Part shown: one piece after another, positions 10,007-20,534 of the stretch | How the letters are laid out: the number at the start of each line of letters is the position of its first letter | How positions within the stretch are numbered: the first letter of the stretch is position 1 | The notes under the pieces: generated by a model | What the model was told of the DNA's origin: nothing | The model's database searches: none | The model's input: only the letters and a program-made list of their open reading frames with translations | Position numbers and translations under genes: made by a program | Source of the DNA: Ettlia oleoabundans | Taxonomy: Eukaryota > Chlorophyta > Chlorophyceae > Chlamydomonadales | Length of the DNA stretch: 43,198 bases | Assembly (NCBI GenBank): GCA_019693395.1 | Contig: JAAMXP010000156.1 | Coordinates: forward strand, 1 to 43,198 | Direction of reading: 5' to 3'

Positions 10007-12014
10007 ATGGCCACCGCAGCAGCCCCGCAGGATGCAGCTGCCTCAGCTGCCGTCGACAGCGGCAGCATCGCCGCTGCCACCGCCGCACACGAGGCGCTGC
10101 CAGACCTGCCACTGTTCAGCTGCAAAGAGGCGTATGTATACAGGGTGCCGCCCGCCAGTACCGTCGGCCACCGGGCGGAAGTATGGGATGTGAACAACTG
10201 GCTGGCCACAGTCAGCATGAAGGTGGTGCAGGCTGATGAGGAGGCGTATGTGAGGCTGCTGGATGAAAAGACGGGTGAGGCTGGGGTCGCAGGCCGCTTA
10301 TTACCCATAATGTCATACAAAATATGCGGTCTTCCTTGTGAACAGTCAAGAGTCGTGAAGTTGTCAGGCTGGACTTCAACGAGGCATGAGTTTGGCGCAT
10401 GTGCGTGCGTTGGAAGGCATGATGTGAGCCGCCACTCCTGGTCATGCTGCTGATGCTGCCCGACTGCACTTTTCACACCTGCAGGCGAGCTGTTTGCCGA
10501 GTGCCCTATCCCCACCGACCATCGGCCGCTGCAGACTGCGGTGGAGCCAGTCATTGACTCCAGCCGCTATTTTGTGCTGCGCATTGTCGACCAGGAATCC
10601 CAGCGGCACGCATTCATTGGTGGGTGGCTGGCATACATGAGTGGATCGGTAGGGCTGACAGAGCAATATTGCTGAGTAGATTGCGGACTGACCGGCTGTG
10701 GACTGACCGGCTGTCAGGAATTGCACCCTTGGAATGGCGGAGCCAGTGCCATTGCCTCCAATACCGTGCAGCAATGACGTCTTGCACCATGTGCCATTTT
10801 GCGTGATCTGATCTCTCGCCAACTGCTGAGCACACCTATTTGCCCCTCTTCTGCAGGCATAGGTTTCCGGGAGCGCAGTGAGGCCAGTGACTTCAACGCC
10901 TCGCTGCATGAGTTCCTGCAGGCATGCCTTCGAGTGCTTCAGCTAGCTGGTTTCGCTTTTTCAGTTGCATTGGCTACATATTGCTCCTGCATCACCTTGA
11001 CATATTTTGCAGAGTGCTGCAGCATGCTCAGGCAAAGCATTAAGCTGTACTTGCAGACTATATCGGCTGTGGAGGACGTGCTCTGATGTGTGCGCTATCT
11101 ACCAGGCTCAGTCACTTCCCCGTCTGCGTTGCCTGCCTGCTCCTGCCTGCAGTACATCAAACGTAAGCGCACCGCAGAGGCGATGCAGCACGCCTATGAG
11201 GAGCGGCTTCAGGCGGTGACAGCTGCGACAGCTGGCGGGGAGCAGGCAGATTGGGGAGCACCGCTTGCAGGTGTGCGCGCTTGCTTTTCTTCCACGATTG
11301 TGCCTGGCTGTCAAGGCCATTGGTCGGTGGCTAGTTCAGAGGAAGTTAAGCGCATGTCGTCCAGGCTGTGATGAATTTTCATCCGCAAACCCTAACACTC
11401 GACCGTTAGCTTGCGTCTGCCCTTGCTGTTCCTCCCATATGTTTGCAGACTACAGCATCAAGGAAGGGGAGACCCTCCGCTTGAAAATTTCCGCTCCCCC
11501 GCCAGTAACAGGTGGCTTTGTCAGCCGGGCGGCAGCACGGGGGCATCTGAACAAGACATTTTCGTTCATCATGGATGGACACGGCGGCAGCGTTGCAGCA
11601 TTGTCACCACCTCCTCGCCCCGGCAGTAGCCCCAGGATGGCCATGTGTGTCAGCCCCAGCCTGAGCCTGGAAGGAGGCAGCGGCAGCCCCATGCACACTG
11701 AGGGCAGCGGCGGTGCAACCAGTGTCAGCGGCGGCAGCACCCCCGGCCGGCTGGGGCGGGTATCAGGTACTGGGGATGCCGAGCTGCAGCAGAGGCTACA
11801 GGGGCTGCATCTGCAACAACAGGGAGGAGAGGCCTCCAGCTGTGGGGCAAGCGTTGCAAGCAGCTCCACGGCAGCAGTAGCGGCATTTGACGATGAAGAC
11901 TTCGGCGACTTCGTAGAAGTCACGGACGTGCAAGTCGCGGGCCAACAGCAGTTGCAAGAGGTGGAGGCACAGCCAGCGCAGCAGCAGAAGGCAACAGCGG
12001 GGCAGTTGGGATAG
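10007..12014 (+). CDS. NECAP-like adaptin-ear-binding coat-associated protein
   Basis: NECAPs bind AP-1/AP-2 adaptors and act in clathrin-coated vesicle formation. Five exons join in phase: 10007-10274, 10485-10619, 10857-10921, 11153-11270 and 11449-12014, about 383 residues. The N-terminal PHear domain (roughly residues 35-200) is clear: [63 protein letters not shown] and [13 protein letters not shown]. The C-terminal half is low-complexity Gly/Ser-rich and ends with an acidic [11 protein letters not shown] motif, of the acidic-phenylalanine type that binds adaptor ears. Intron 3 must use a GC donor (CAG|GCATGC at 10922) to keep the helix [18 protein letters not shown] in frame. The start is the first ATG, three bases after a 5'-leader splice acceptor. 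Confidence 0.92.
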
Positions 12015-12249
12015 ACGTTCCAGGCAGCATTCAGAGAGATTTCAGCATGAGAAGTACTTGTCTTTGGTATTGCATGCAGCTGAGAGAAGGTTTCCTTTGC
12101 CTCCTGGCACGTTGCACCACTTTGTTGGGCCAGAAGGACTTGGTGCTGAAGTAGACATTGTTGACTACATTTTGTTGCCCAGGGCTGTCCTGTATCCAAG
12201 CAGGTGTTTGCAAGTCACCTTCAGTGTATCATAGTCAGGCATTTGAAGC

Positions 12250-15200
12250 ATGCAAGTGCTGCACCCAGCATGGCCGGCAAGCAGCAGTACAACGCTGCTG
12301 CGCTGTGCTCCAGCTGAACATGCGGTTCGATGGGCCGAAAGCGACCAGCGAGTTGAGTCGTTTCAACTCCTGCTTACGCGGACATTGAGTCAGCCGCACA
12401 TGAGTCCCGGCGGAGGGAAACCCTCCAGTGCTGTAGACTCAGCTCGCCTACAGCAACTTGCTGACATATGCCTGCAGCCCCAGTGGCGTAACCACAACGG
12501 AAGCGGCACGTGGCTGCGCCCTGCTGCTGACGCTAGCAGCAGTGCCCCGGAGTCTGGCGCCGGCAGCAGCACCGCCTGCAGCACTGCGGGGAGCAGCAGC
12601 CCAGCCGCAGCACTAGCTTCTGAAGTGGCCGATACTGGCTTACCATCTCAAGACAAAAGCCTTCCTTCACCTTCCTGCTCTAAGGCTGCCCAGCCAAACA
12701 GCAGGCAGGACAGGCCGCGACAGGCGGCACTCGGAAGCCATGCAGACAGCAGCAGCTGGCGGCGGGCAGGTGCCGGTTCGCCTGGCCTGCCGCTGGCGTC
12801 ACCGCTATATCAGGCAGCACCTGTAGGACACCGGAGGCAACCCTCCAGATCATTGCAGCGGCCCCAGGCAGCTCAGCCCAGCACATGGGTGCCCATAAAG
12901 GAATGGACGAGCTGCCGGGAGATTGCGGCAAACATGGAGGCGCTGCCGCCCGCCAGGCTGGATCAGAAGCTTCTCAGCGCCGCACTGCAACACATGGCCA
13001 CGGTCAGCCTACCATAGCTTCTGCAGTGTCTGCGTTACCGACCTCATATCTTGTTTGTCTAGTCGCGTGTTGGCAGCACGGCATGCCAGGCCATGTGTGA
13101 TGGTTTATCACACTGGTTGTCACAACCCGCGACGGTGCAGGTGCATGAACGAGCACCGCAGGCAGGCGACAACACCTGCTGCAGACGGCTGCTGGACCTG
13201 GCTTTTCTCAGGCTGCAGTCTTTCGACAGCTTTGGCCTCTGCATTGTTGTTCGCTCCGCCGCACGGCTGGGTGTGTCGCTATCAGGCGCCCAGCTGTTGG
13301 ATTGGTGCGCGGTGGCGGAGCGGCAGCTGAACAGGTGAGGCTTACAGCTCACATCATGGCGGTTAAAACCTCCCATCCAGAGGCCATGGGGCTGGGTGAA
13401 GCATGCCACTCTGCCCACCCTTTTGCTTCGGCGTACCCAACCTCAGCTACCACCTGAGGTTGTGGGGTCCAGATGTGATAAACCGCAGCAGCCTTTATGC
13501 CGCTGTAATGAATGCCAACAGTGCATAACAGATTGGCAACATTTTTTCATAAACGTCAAATGCTATCTAGCTGACGCCTTGCAGGTTCAATTCCCAGGAC
13601 GTGTCCAACACAATCTATTCCATCGGCCAAATGGGCCACCGCCTCCCCCCATCGGCCCTTACTAGCTTTTGCAGCGCGGCAACGCGTCTGTGCCGGGCCA
13701 TGAAGCCACAGGTGCGGCGTGCTGGGTGTAAGTGCTACAGTTCTTACCGATGCAATGACTGGACCCAGGGAAGTGGCTGAGGGGTGCTGCTGCGGGCATC
13801 CCACTGATGATCACTCTGCTGCACTTTCATGCTGTGGGCTTGCCGCACTGTGGGTGTGCATGAGCATGCTAACAGTCTCCTGGGTTTGGCCTACCTTTAT
13901 GGAAGGACACACGCCAACAGTGCGTTGCCTGCACCCCTGGAGCAAGCGGCGGTGGCTGTGCTCCAAGCGGCGGCGACGGCGGCACGCCTGAGAGCCTTCA
14001 GCGATCAGGAGCTGGCCAACCTGGCATGGGCCTTCAGCAAGGTTGGTGCAGGGCAAGGTTGGCAGTTGCAGGCATCAGAGTAAACGACATTCTGTGGCAC
14101 ACTGCTTGATGTGCACAGGGAGTGTAGTTGGCTGTAGCTGCGGCGCCTTGTTCAATATCCAGTCTTCACTGAGCCACACCACCATGGGTGACATATTGGA
14201 TCAACACATGGACAACTGCTCGGTGCAATCTGCCTACTTTATTCATTTACGCCCGTAGATTACCCGGGTCAATGCCTGGCAGCAGTGCGCCAGGCAGCTT
14301 GGAGCTGTATTTGAGGAAGCGGCTGCGAGGGCTGGGCGTCTTTCACCACAGGAGCTGAGCAACCTCATTCTGGCACAGGCCAATACCGCCTTCTTTGACC
14401 CACAAGCGCTGGCAGGCGAGCAACATGGAAAAAATTTGCACGTTGTAATTTTCATGGCTGTTTGCCTGTGAGTGTTGCTTCCCTGTGAAATTGCTGCAAC
14501 AGGTGTATTGATTGAGCATCAGTCTGTCAGAAAGATCGTCATACAGCCTGCATGCCTTGCAGCAACCTGTCCATGCAGGTCTTGTGTCGGCAGCAGCTAC
14601 CAAAGCAGCGCAGCTAGATGGCCAACATCTGTCCAATATCCTCAAGTCAGTTGCACAGCTCCCGCACCAGACACCTGCATTTCAGCTTTCGACAGCGCAG
14701 TCGGCAGTACTAGGAGAAAAAACAGTGCCACCAAGGGAGCGGGCGGCAGCATCGACCGGACGGCTGTCAACACATGGAGAAATGGCAACTGCAACAGATG
14801 GGCGAGCAACAGCATCAGATGGTCAGGCAGTGACACATGATGGGCAGGCATTGGAGGCGGGAGCACAGGTGTCAAAAGACGGCTCCAGGCCAGCAGGGCA
14901 GCAGCACAATGCAGAGGTGGCTGGCCCAGCCACTACAGCAGCCGCAGCAGAAACAACAGGTGAATCACCCTGCCTGCAGCCAAGCGTGCCACCAGCCTTG
15001 GTGGCGGTGCTACGAGATGAGCTCCTGATGCGGCTTTTAATGGTAGAGAGCACGAAGCTCCATCGCAACTCCAGGTTCATGGCTCCTATGGGCATCTCAC
15101 ATGCTGTGTGGGGGCTGGCGGTACTACAGGTGAGTACAGCGGCTTGCTGTTGAATGGGTGCCAACGCCAGTTGGCAGGGAGTTGCTGCCTGCTTATTCTG

Positions 15201-16111
15201 CTGTCCATAACCCCGGGAACTTATCAGCACCAGCTTCAGCCTGTTCAATGTTTGCCCAAGCATAAAGTTGCAGCTGCACGCCCACGTTGGTACTGTCGCT
15301 GCCTCCCCCGCCCTGCAGGCGTGCACGCCCGAGGTCTGGCACGCAGCAATGGCAGCACTGTCGGCAGAGGCCGCTGCTGGCAACAAGGATTTTGATGAAG
15401 GCGTGGAGCAGCTACACGATGCGCAGCAGCTGCTGGCTGCAGAGCATGGGGAATGGCAGCTTCAGTTGCCTCAGTCACTGCTAGAGCGCAGCCTGCAAAT
15501 GTCGCAGGTGGTGAGGGATCCCGGGCATCCCACTGCGCTGCAGCAGCACGTGTCCGCAGTGCTGCGGGCTATGGGGGAGGAGCATCATGTTGAGCTGTAC
15601 CTCAAGGCAAGGGGTGCAGCGGCCGTACTCCATGTATGCTGGCGTCACCCCACAGGACTTGATTATGACAGTTTGCTGGCCTGCTCAGATCCACCATGTT
15701 TCAGCAAATGTCCTGGCTATGTGCCTTTGCATTGTTGAAGTCCCTGTTGGTGTATCTGTGCAGGAGTGTAGACGCTCAATCGACCTGGCAATGCCTGCGG
15801 AGCGCATAGCAGTAGAGGTGGATGGCCCTCATCATTTTTCCTCCAACGCTGTTCAGGGCAGGCACTGGCCTTTGGGGCGTACAGTCGTCAGGGACAGGCT
15901 GCTGGCACATCATGGCTGGCGTGTAGTGGCAGTTGATTGGCGGGACTGGGAGAGGCTGCCAGCGAGCGCTCAGCCCTCCTGGCTTGCGGCGCGGCTTGTT
16001 GAGGCGCGGCGTGAGTCATCAGCGGCATTGAAAAACACTAACTCTCAACGCTCCCCAGCTGCGCCACACCAGGGGCATCCCTTGGGATTAGCGTGGAGTT
16101 TCTGCGACTGA
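12250..16111 (+). CDS. OPR-like repeat protein with C-terminal RAP domain
   Basis: RAP-domain proteins with helical OPR-like repeats are nucleus-encoded factors that bind and stabilise, process or activate specific organelle RNAs. Proposed exons: 12250-13002, 13141-13334, 13585-13711, 13865-14041, 14259-14415, 14579-15129, 15319-15606 and 15764-16111 (about 864 residues, all phases agree). The N-terminal 240 residues are Ser/Gln-rich and may contain a transit peptide. Repeat-like helices follow: FNSQDVSNTIYSIGQMG, ANSLLGLAYLYG, SDQELANLAWAFSK, SPQELSNLILAQANTAF, GQHLSNILKSVAQL and MGISHAVWGLAVLQ. The RAP domain near the end reads RIAVEVDGPHHFSSN, LGRTVVRDRLLAHHGWRVV and DWRDWERL. The exon 4 start rests on a weak GAG acceptor. 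Introns 5 and 7 need GC donors (14416 and 15607). The start codon is the least certain part. Confidence 0.85.
14785..14857 (+). repeat. Degenerate DGxA coding repeat in the RAP gene
   Basis: Within exon 6 the protein reads TATDGRATASDGQAVTHDGQAL: an approximate eight-residue unit ending in DGRA, DGQA and DGQA. It sits in a long polar insertion between helical repeats and is probably disordered. Confidence 0.6.
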
Positions 16112-16116
16112 TGTAA
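16112..16116 (+). terminator. TGTAA directly after the RAP gene stop
   Basis: TGTAA follows the TGA stop at 16109-16111 with no spacer. It is a candidate poly(A) signal and would give a very short 3' untranslated region. Confidence 0.35.
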
Positions 16117-16532
16117 GCCACAGCGTCAATCCAATCACCTACTATGAGTTGATTTGATGACATTGGCGTAGCTGGCACAGCAGACAGAGCAGGCATGGCT
16201 CTGGCAGCGTGTTTTACTGCGTTCCCCTTTCTACCCCGACTTTTTGGGTTGTCATCCGACTCATGTAGAGTTTGCGCTCGTTCAAGCGCCCGTATCGCGA
16301 GAACCCCTGAAGGTTAGCCCTGTTCGCCAACCTTGCCCAATTTTAGTTCCTGTGAAACGTTGCGTGCAAGAGCTGCAAGTGAGTGAGCAACCAGCCGGAC
16401 TGTCTCGCTTACTCGGTTCGTGCCGCGCCCGCTGGTTTGCAGAACCCTGCCACCGCTGGCGCCTTGCCGCCCGCCGCTCTCCCGCAGCTATTCTGCCAGG
16501 GTTTTGCCGCGAGCGCCGTTCGTGAGCTTGAT
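16117..16532. other. Intergenic region before the DUF4336 gene
   Basis: About 420 bp holding the promoter and leader of the next plus-strand gene. The frame of that gene stays open upstream to about 16383 (Ala/Pro-rich, no ATG until 16533), so a longer N-terminus through an upstream exon cannot be excluded. Confidence 0.4.
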
Positions 16533-18653
16533 ATGGGTGGCTTTATTTTGACCAGCAAGCAGCTGGAGGCTTGTGGCAAGGGGCTTTGGACGCTGGAGGG
16601 CCTATTGGGCGGGTCCCTCTCCACCTTCCCGGTCCGCCCATGCTGCCGCGGGCGCCACGCTGCTGGGTTGCGATGGGTGCCGCCGTCCTGCTGGGCAAAC
16701 GCGATTCCTGGTTGTTTCTTGTGCAGTGCAAGTAATCGGGGTGCTGTTATCGACCTGCCATACAACCGTTCAAAGTGGCAGCGCTCTCAAACTGACACAG
16801 CCCCTTCCCATTACATCACACATTTCTGCTGCTTTACCCTCCCTAGTGCTGCACGCTGCCTACAGGTGCGGATGACCATCATCCAGATTGACGAGCGGGC
16901 CCTGCTACTGGTCAGCTCCTTTCCACCTACCCCAGAGGTCATGATGCTGCTGCGCCCGCTGGGCCAAGTGAAGCTCGTCCTGGTGGGTGGGCGCCAGCTT
17001 ATGCGACTGACAGCAAGTTCTCCCCCGCTGACCTGTCCAACCCCCTTTATATGAGGCAGCATCAACCTGTCGCCAAGACTTTGTGGTCAACAAACGGCAG
17101 TTGCAGCTCTGATGTCGATTGCTGCTGTGAATGCCACCCTTGCTGGGTCGCAGGCGCCCAACAGCGTGCATTGCCTCTGGGGCGCCCAGATGCGTGATGC
17201 CTGCCTGGACTCCTTGCTGGCCGGCCCTCCCAAGGCGGCTGAACGCTTTCCAGACTCCCGCTGGGACGCCATCGTCACCACAGCACATGACATTGATACC
17301 CTGCTCTCACAAAGCGGCCTCAGCGCCGGCAGCAAGGATTTGCGGGTGTGGACAACCATCGAGGGTGCGTCCAATTCTTCAACAAGGCTAAAACTCTTTG
17401 CGAACGATGTAGCCTTCCTTTTCGCTGCCGCCAACTTGACCTGCCAATTACCTGAGGCCGCTGCAAAGTGCTGCTGATGCCCTGCACCTTGAAGATGGAG
17501 CAGCCGCATCCGCCTAACTGACCCTCAATCTGCTGGCTGACGCTGGCAGGGGCGCTGCCTGCTGCACTGCCGCACCCTGCTGCATGCGCCCCGGGGGTAT
17601 GGCTTCCGTATTTTGTGATTGTAATAAACTCTCCTGCTCACTAGGAAGCTGCTCTGTTTTTTCTTGCCCTGCAGCCAATCCCTGGCTGCAAGAAATCGTG
17701 CTGGTGCACCATCCCTCGAAGACCCTTGTGCTCACAGATTTGGCCTTCAACTTCAAGCGGAAGGGCGGTGAGGCGCAAATCATACCACAGCTGGCCTAGA
17801 ATGTTCCCAGCCGTTCATGTATCGCCATGCCGCAGCAGTGTATGTTGTATCACTTGCAGGGGGCCCTTGCCAGCAGGATCACTGGACTTGTTAGCTTGGG
17901 TCCCCTGCTGCGCTTATGTACAGGGGTTACACCGCTGCCGGGAGGTCCCCTGGGCGTGATCATGCGGCACACTTACCTAAATCTGGCGGGTGGCTACCGC
18001 ACCTGCTGCCCTACCAAGCCCGTGGGCTGGCTTCTGAGAGACGCTGGTGGGCTTTGCTGCCTCACTAGAAAGCACGCTCTCGGCTGCGCATGCATCCAGT
18101 GGATGTGGCTCAATGCTCCTGGCCGGCATTCATGTAGCCTGGCTTCGTGCTGGATGCTCAGAGCACCAGTTGGTCAAGTGGCGTCCCGTCAAATTTTGTA
18201 TGACTGCAGATGCATTGTGTGCAGTTGTGGACGAGATTCTGAGTTGCGATTTTGACCAGGCACGTGGTTGCTGCATGGCAAACAGCCCAGCAGCTCCTTA
18301 TCTATACTGGTTTTAGCTACCCCTGCCTGCTGAAGACCTACCACCAGACCCTTGACACATTATATGTTCGCCTTGCAAGTTCAAGTAAACAACGCTGATG
18401 GTCCTTCGCTTGTGATAATGTCTTGGACATTTTGGAACTCCCTTCACCGCAGGTAGTGGTGGCGCATGGAGACATGGAGCCGGCCCCAGGCGGCAAGAAA
18501 GCTTTCACAGATGGTGCAGCCGCCTTTTTCAAACAGCTGGCGCAGCGCAGGGCGCGGCGCCAACAGGGCATTGGCCTCCCTCGCTCCCTGGTGATGGCGG
18601 CAGCTGTTGCTGGTGCAGCGGTGGTGGTGGGCCTGTGGTGGCGGTCCCAGTAA
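16533..18653 (+). CDS. DUF4336-domain protein with C-terminal membrane anchor
   Basis: DUF4336 proteins resemble metallo-beta-lactamase-fold hydrolases and occur in cyanobacteria, algae and plants; the substrate is unknown. Exons: 16533-16631, 16866-16982, 17154-17364, 17675-17767 (or 17772), 17860-17989, 18210-18259 and 18453-18653, roughly 300 residues. Family features in order: GLWTLEG, VRMTIIQIDERALLLVSS, PTPEVMMLLRPLGQVKLVLA, PNSVHCLWG, LQEIVLVHHPSKTLVLTDLAF, EILSCDFDQVVVAHGD. The last 20 residues form a hydrophobic helix (SLVMAAAVAGAAVVVGLWW) ending RSQ, a likely tail anchor absent from the plain domain. Intron 6 needs a GC donor (CAG|GCACGT at 18260). Intron 4 is in conflict: its GT donor leaves exon 5 one base out of phase, solved either by a GC donor at 17773 or by a one-base error in a G run at 17859-17863. 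The start is the first ATG of the exon 1 frame. Confidence 0.82.
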
Positions 18654-18772
18654 ACATGCCACTCATATTATGCTTGGTGCTTTATACGTCAGAGGTGTGC
18701 ATCCGGGGCCTTTGTATGTAGATTTCAAAGTGACAGGACATGGCTGCATAGTTATTGTTATCATCGCACTAA

Positions 18773-18777
18773 TGTAA
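18773..18777 (+). terminator. Poly(A) signal TGTAA for the DUF4336 gene
   Basis: TGTAA 120 nt after the stop at 18653 on the same strand, a typical chlorophyte distance. Confidence 0.55.
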
Positions 18778-19127
18778 CAGCTAGCATGCTGCACAGTGCG
18801 ATGTGACTGCCTGCCCACAGCCTTGTGAGGGTGCGGAAGAAGTTTGGACGTACTGGATGACTTGGGCATTCAAAGAGCAAGCCTCCAAGGTCCATCGTCC
18901 CTACCAGCCAAATATCTAAGCTGGCACCTGCTGCGCATGCCATGCTTTGCAACTAGCCAATGGTCATCCCTTCGGCCCTGCAGACCTCAACTTCTATGCA
19001 ACACAGCAAGTCATTGATGTAAAAGTCCAAGCGCGCCGATCCTGGGAGCGGTTTGACGAAAGCTTTGGTGTTTTGCCGCGCTTAACCGCCCTGCCCAGCG
19101 AGTTTAAGCCCTGCCTGCTGACATAGC
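18778..19127. other. Intergenic region before SYS1
   Basis: About 350 bp with no coding exon that I can support on either strand. It should hold the promoter and 5' leader of SYS1. Confidence 0.4.
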
Positions 19128-20208
19128 ATGTCAGGGGGCGTGCTGTTCGGCCCCACCGCCTGGGACCCTGTGGCAATTATTGCGCAAATAGTCGCGCTGC
19201 AGTGCTTGTACTACCTCAGCTTGGGCTTGCTGTATAAGTTGATAGTAGGTGCGCAATCTGGGAACACGCAGGCGTGCAAGGCAACTTGACAAGCGCCAGA
19301 ACAGTGGCCACTGCCCCGCAGCTGGCGCTGCGTGCGTCACTGTTTGATCAACGGACTTATCAACCTGCCTCTGAGCCTTCCACGATGTGCAGCTCCCTAC
19401 GTGCCCAGCTTGACACTGTACCAGTTTTTTGACTGGCGTTGGGTCAGCTTTAGCAGCTTTCAGGGCTGGATGGTGGCAGTCGCAAGCGTTGTCAACGCAG
19501 TGGTGGCAGCCTTCCTCCTGCGAGCCATAGTGAGCAACTTGCGGCAAGAGGGACAGACATGCTGGTTGTCACACGCCCATGAATGAGTCATTTGTTGGAC
19601 GCTCATATACCTGTGCTTATATTGTGGCTACCTGGCTTTTCCGCGAACCCTCTGCAGGGTGCTCCTTTCCCAGCCACACGCTTGTGCTTTGTCCTTTGTG
19701 CCACGCAGGTTCAACGTGCAAAGAAGTGCTTGGATCATGCAGGGACCATCCTGTTTCTGCACTTAGTGGCCGTCACTTGCTTTAGCGGCTTCCCCAAGCA
19801 GTTACCTTGGTAAGCGCAACGAAGGAGAGCGTGGGCAGAGCAAGTTGGCAGGGTTTAGCAGCAGGGCGGCTAACATGACTTCGCCACATTGCTCTGTCTA
19901 CTCTAAGGGGTCATTGACTCATTCTCCGCCCATTTCCCTTGCCTTTATGTGCTTCTTTTCGTCGGTTGAGTTGCAGGTGGGCATTGCAAGGCGCCAACCT
20001 TGCAGTGACAGCGCTGCTGGGCGAGTGGTTGTGTATGCAGAAGGAGATGGAGGAAATACCCCTGAGCAGCCTGCGGCGAAACGGAGCTGCATCCAGTAGC
20101 AGAAATGGCAGCGCTGGCGCCAGCAGGGGCAGCAGCAGCAACAGCTCAGCAGTGCATGTCATGGAGCTGACAAGCATTGCAGTGGATGGGGGAGGAAGCC
20201 AGCGCTGA
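19128..20208 (+). CDS. SYS1: SYS1-like Golgi membrane protein
   Basis: SYS1 is a four-helix Golgi membrane protein that recruits ARFRP1/ARL3 and so tethers at the trans-Golgi. Four exons join in phase: 19128-19248, 19393-19529, 19709-19809 and 19977-20208, 196 residues. The N-terminus has the family pattern WDPVAIIAQIVALQCLYYLS, followed by the lumenal DW segment (LTLYQFFDWRWVSFSS), helix 2 (WMVAVASVVNAVVAAFLL), the conserved KKCLDHAGTILFLHLVAV, then WWALQGANLAVTALLGEWLC and the diagnostic cytosolic MQKEMEEIPL. The C-terminal 50 residues are a Ser/Gly-rich extension beyond the usual end. The start is the only ATG ahead of the conserved region. Convergent with the PH-domain gene. Confidence 0.94.
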
Positions 20209-20534
20209 GGCCCCGCCACCTCCTTGCGTCAAGTGCCTTGCTGCCTTTGTTGTTGGTAGAAATGCCTTGCAAAATGTCTAATCAGCTGTGGATTTATCAT
20301 CAATCATTACGGTAATGTCACACAGTAGCGAGCAATAGGCAGTGTTAAGGCAGTTAACTGACGAACGCACAGCAACGAGTCGTTCTCCACCAACATGACT
20401 CAGCCCAGGAAAGCACTAAATGTCCATAAAATCCTGACACAGACTGGGAAAAGCACAAGTTTCACCGAATAGGTGTTGCCAGCTTGGTTCCAATTCCAGT
20501 TGAAAATGTCCCAGATAATAACTGAAAAATGATA
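20209..20534. other. Convergent 3' regions of SYS1 and the PH-domain gene
   Basis: The 3' untranslated regions of two convergent genes meet here. No TGTAA was found on either strand between the two stops, so the signals are either variants or overlap. The region is AT-richer than its neighbours and contains no coding signal. Confidence 0.4.

Noticed and set aside
9796..10554. Long open frame on the minus strand opposite NECAP exon 1
   Set aside because: It overlaps proven NECAP exons and its translation is a low-complexity mirror of GC-rich codons with no domain.
11387..11395. AAACCCTAA telo-box in the NECAP gene
   Set aside because: It lies inside intron 4, far from any start, and a single 9-mer is expected by chance in a window of this size.
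11450..12199. Long minus-strand frame opposite the last NECAP exon
   Set aside because: Shadow of the Ser/Gly-rich NECAP tail; Cys/Pro/Ser-rich translation without motifs.
14416..14475. Strong GTGAGT donor at about 14470 as the end of RAP exon 5
   Set aside because: It leaves phase 2, whereas the next conserved exon needs phase 1, and the added residues do not look like a helical repeat.
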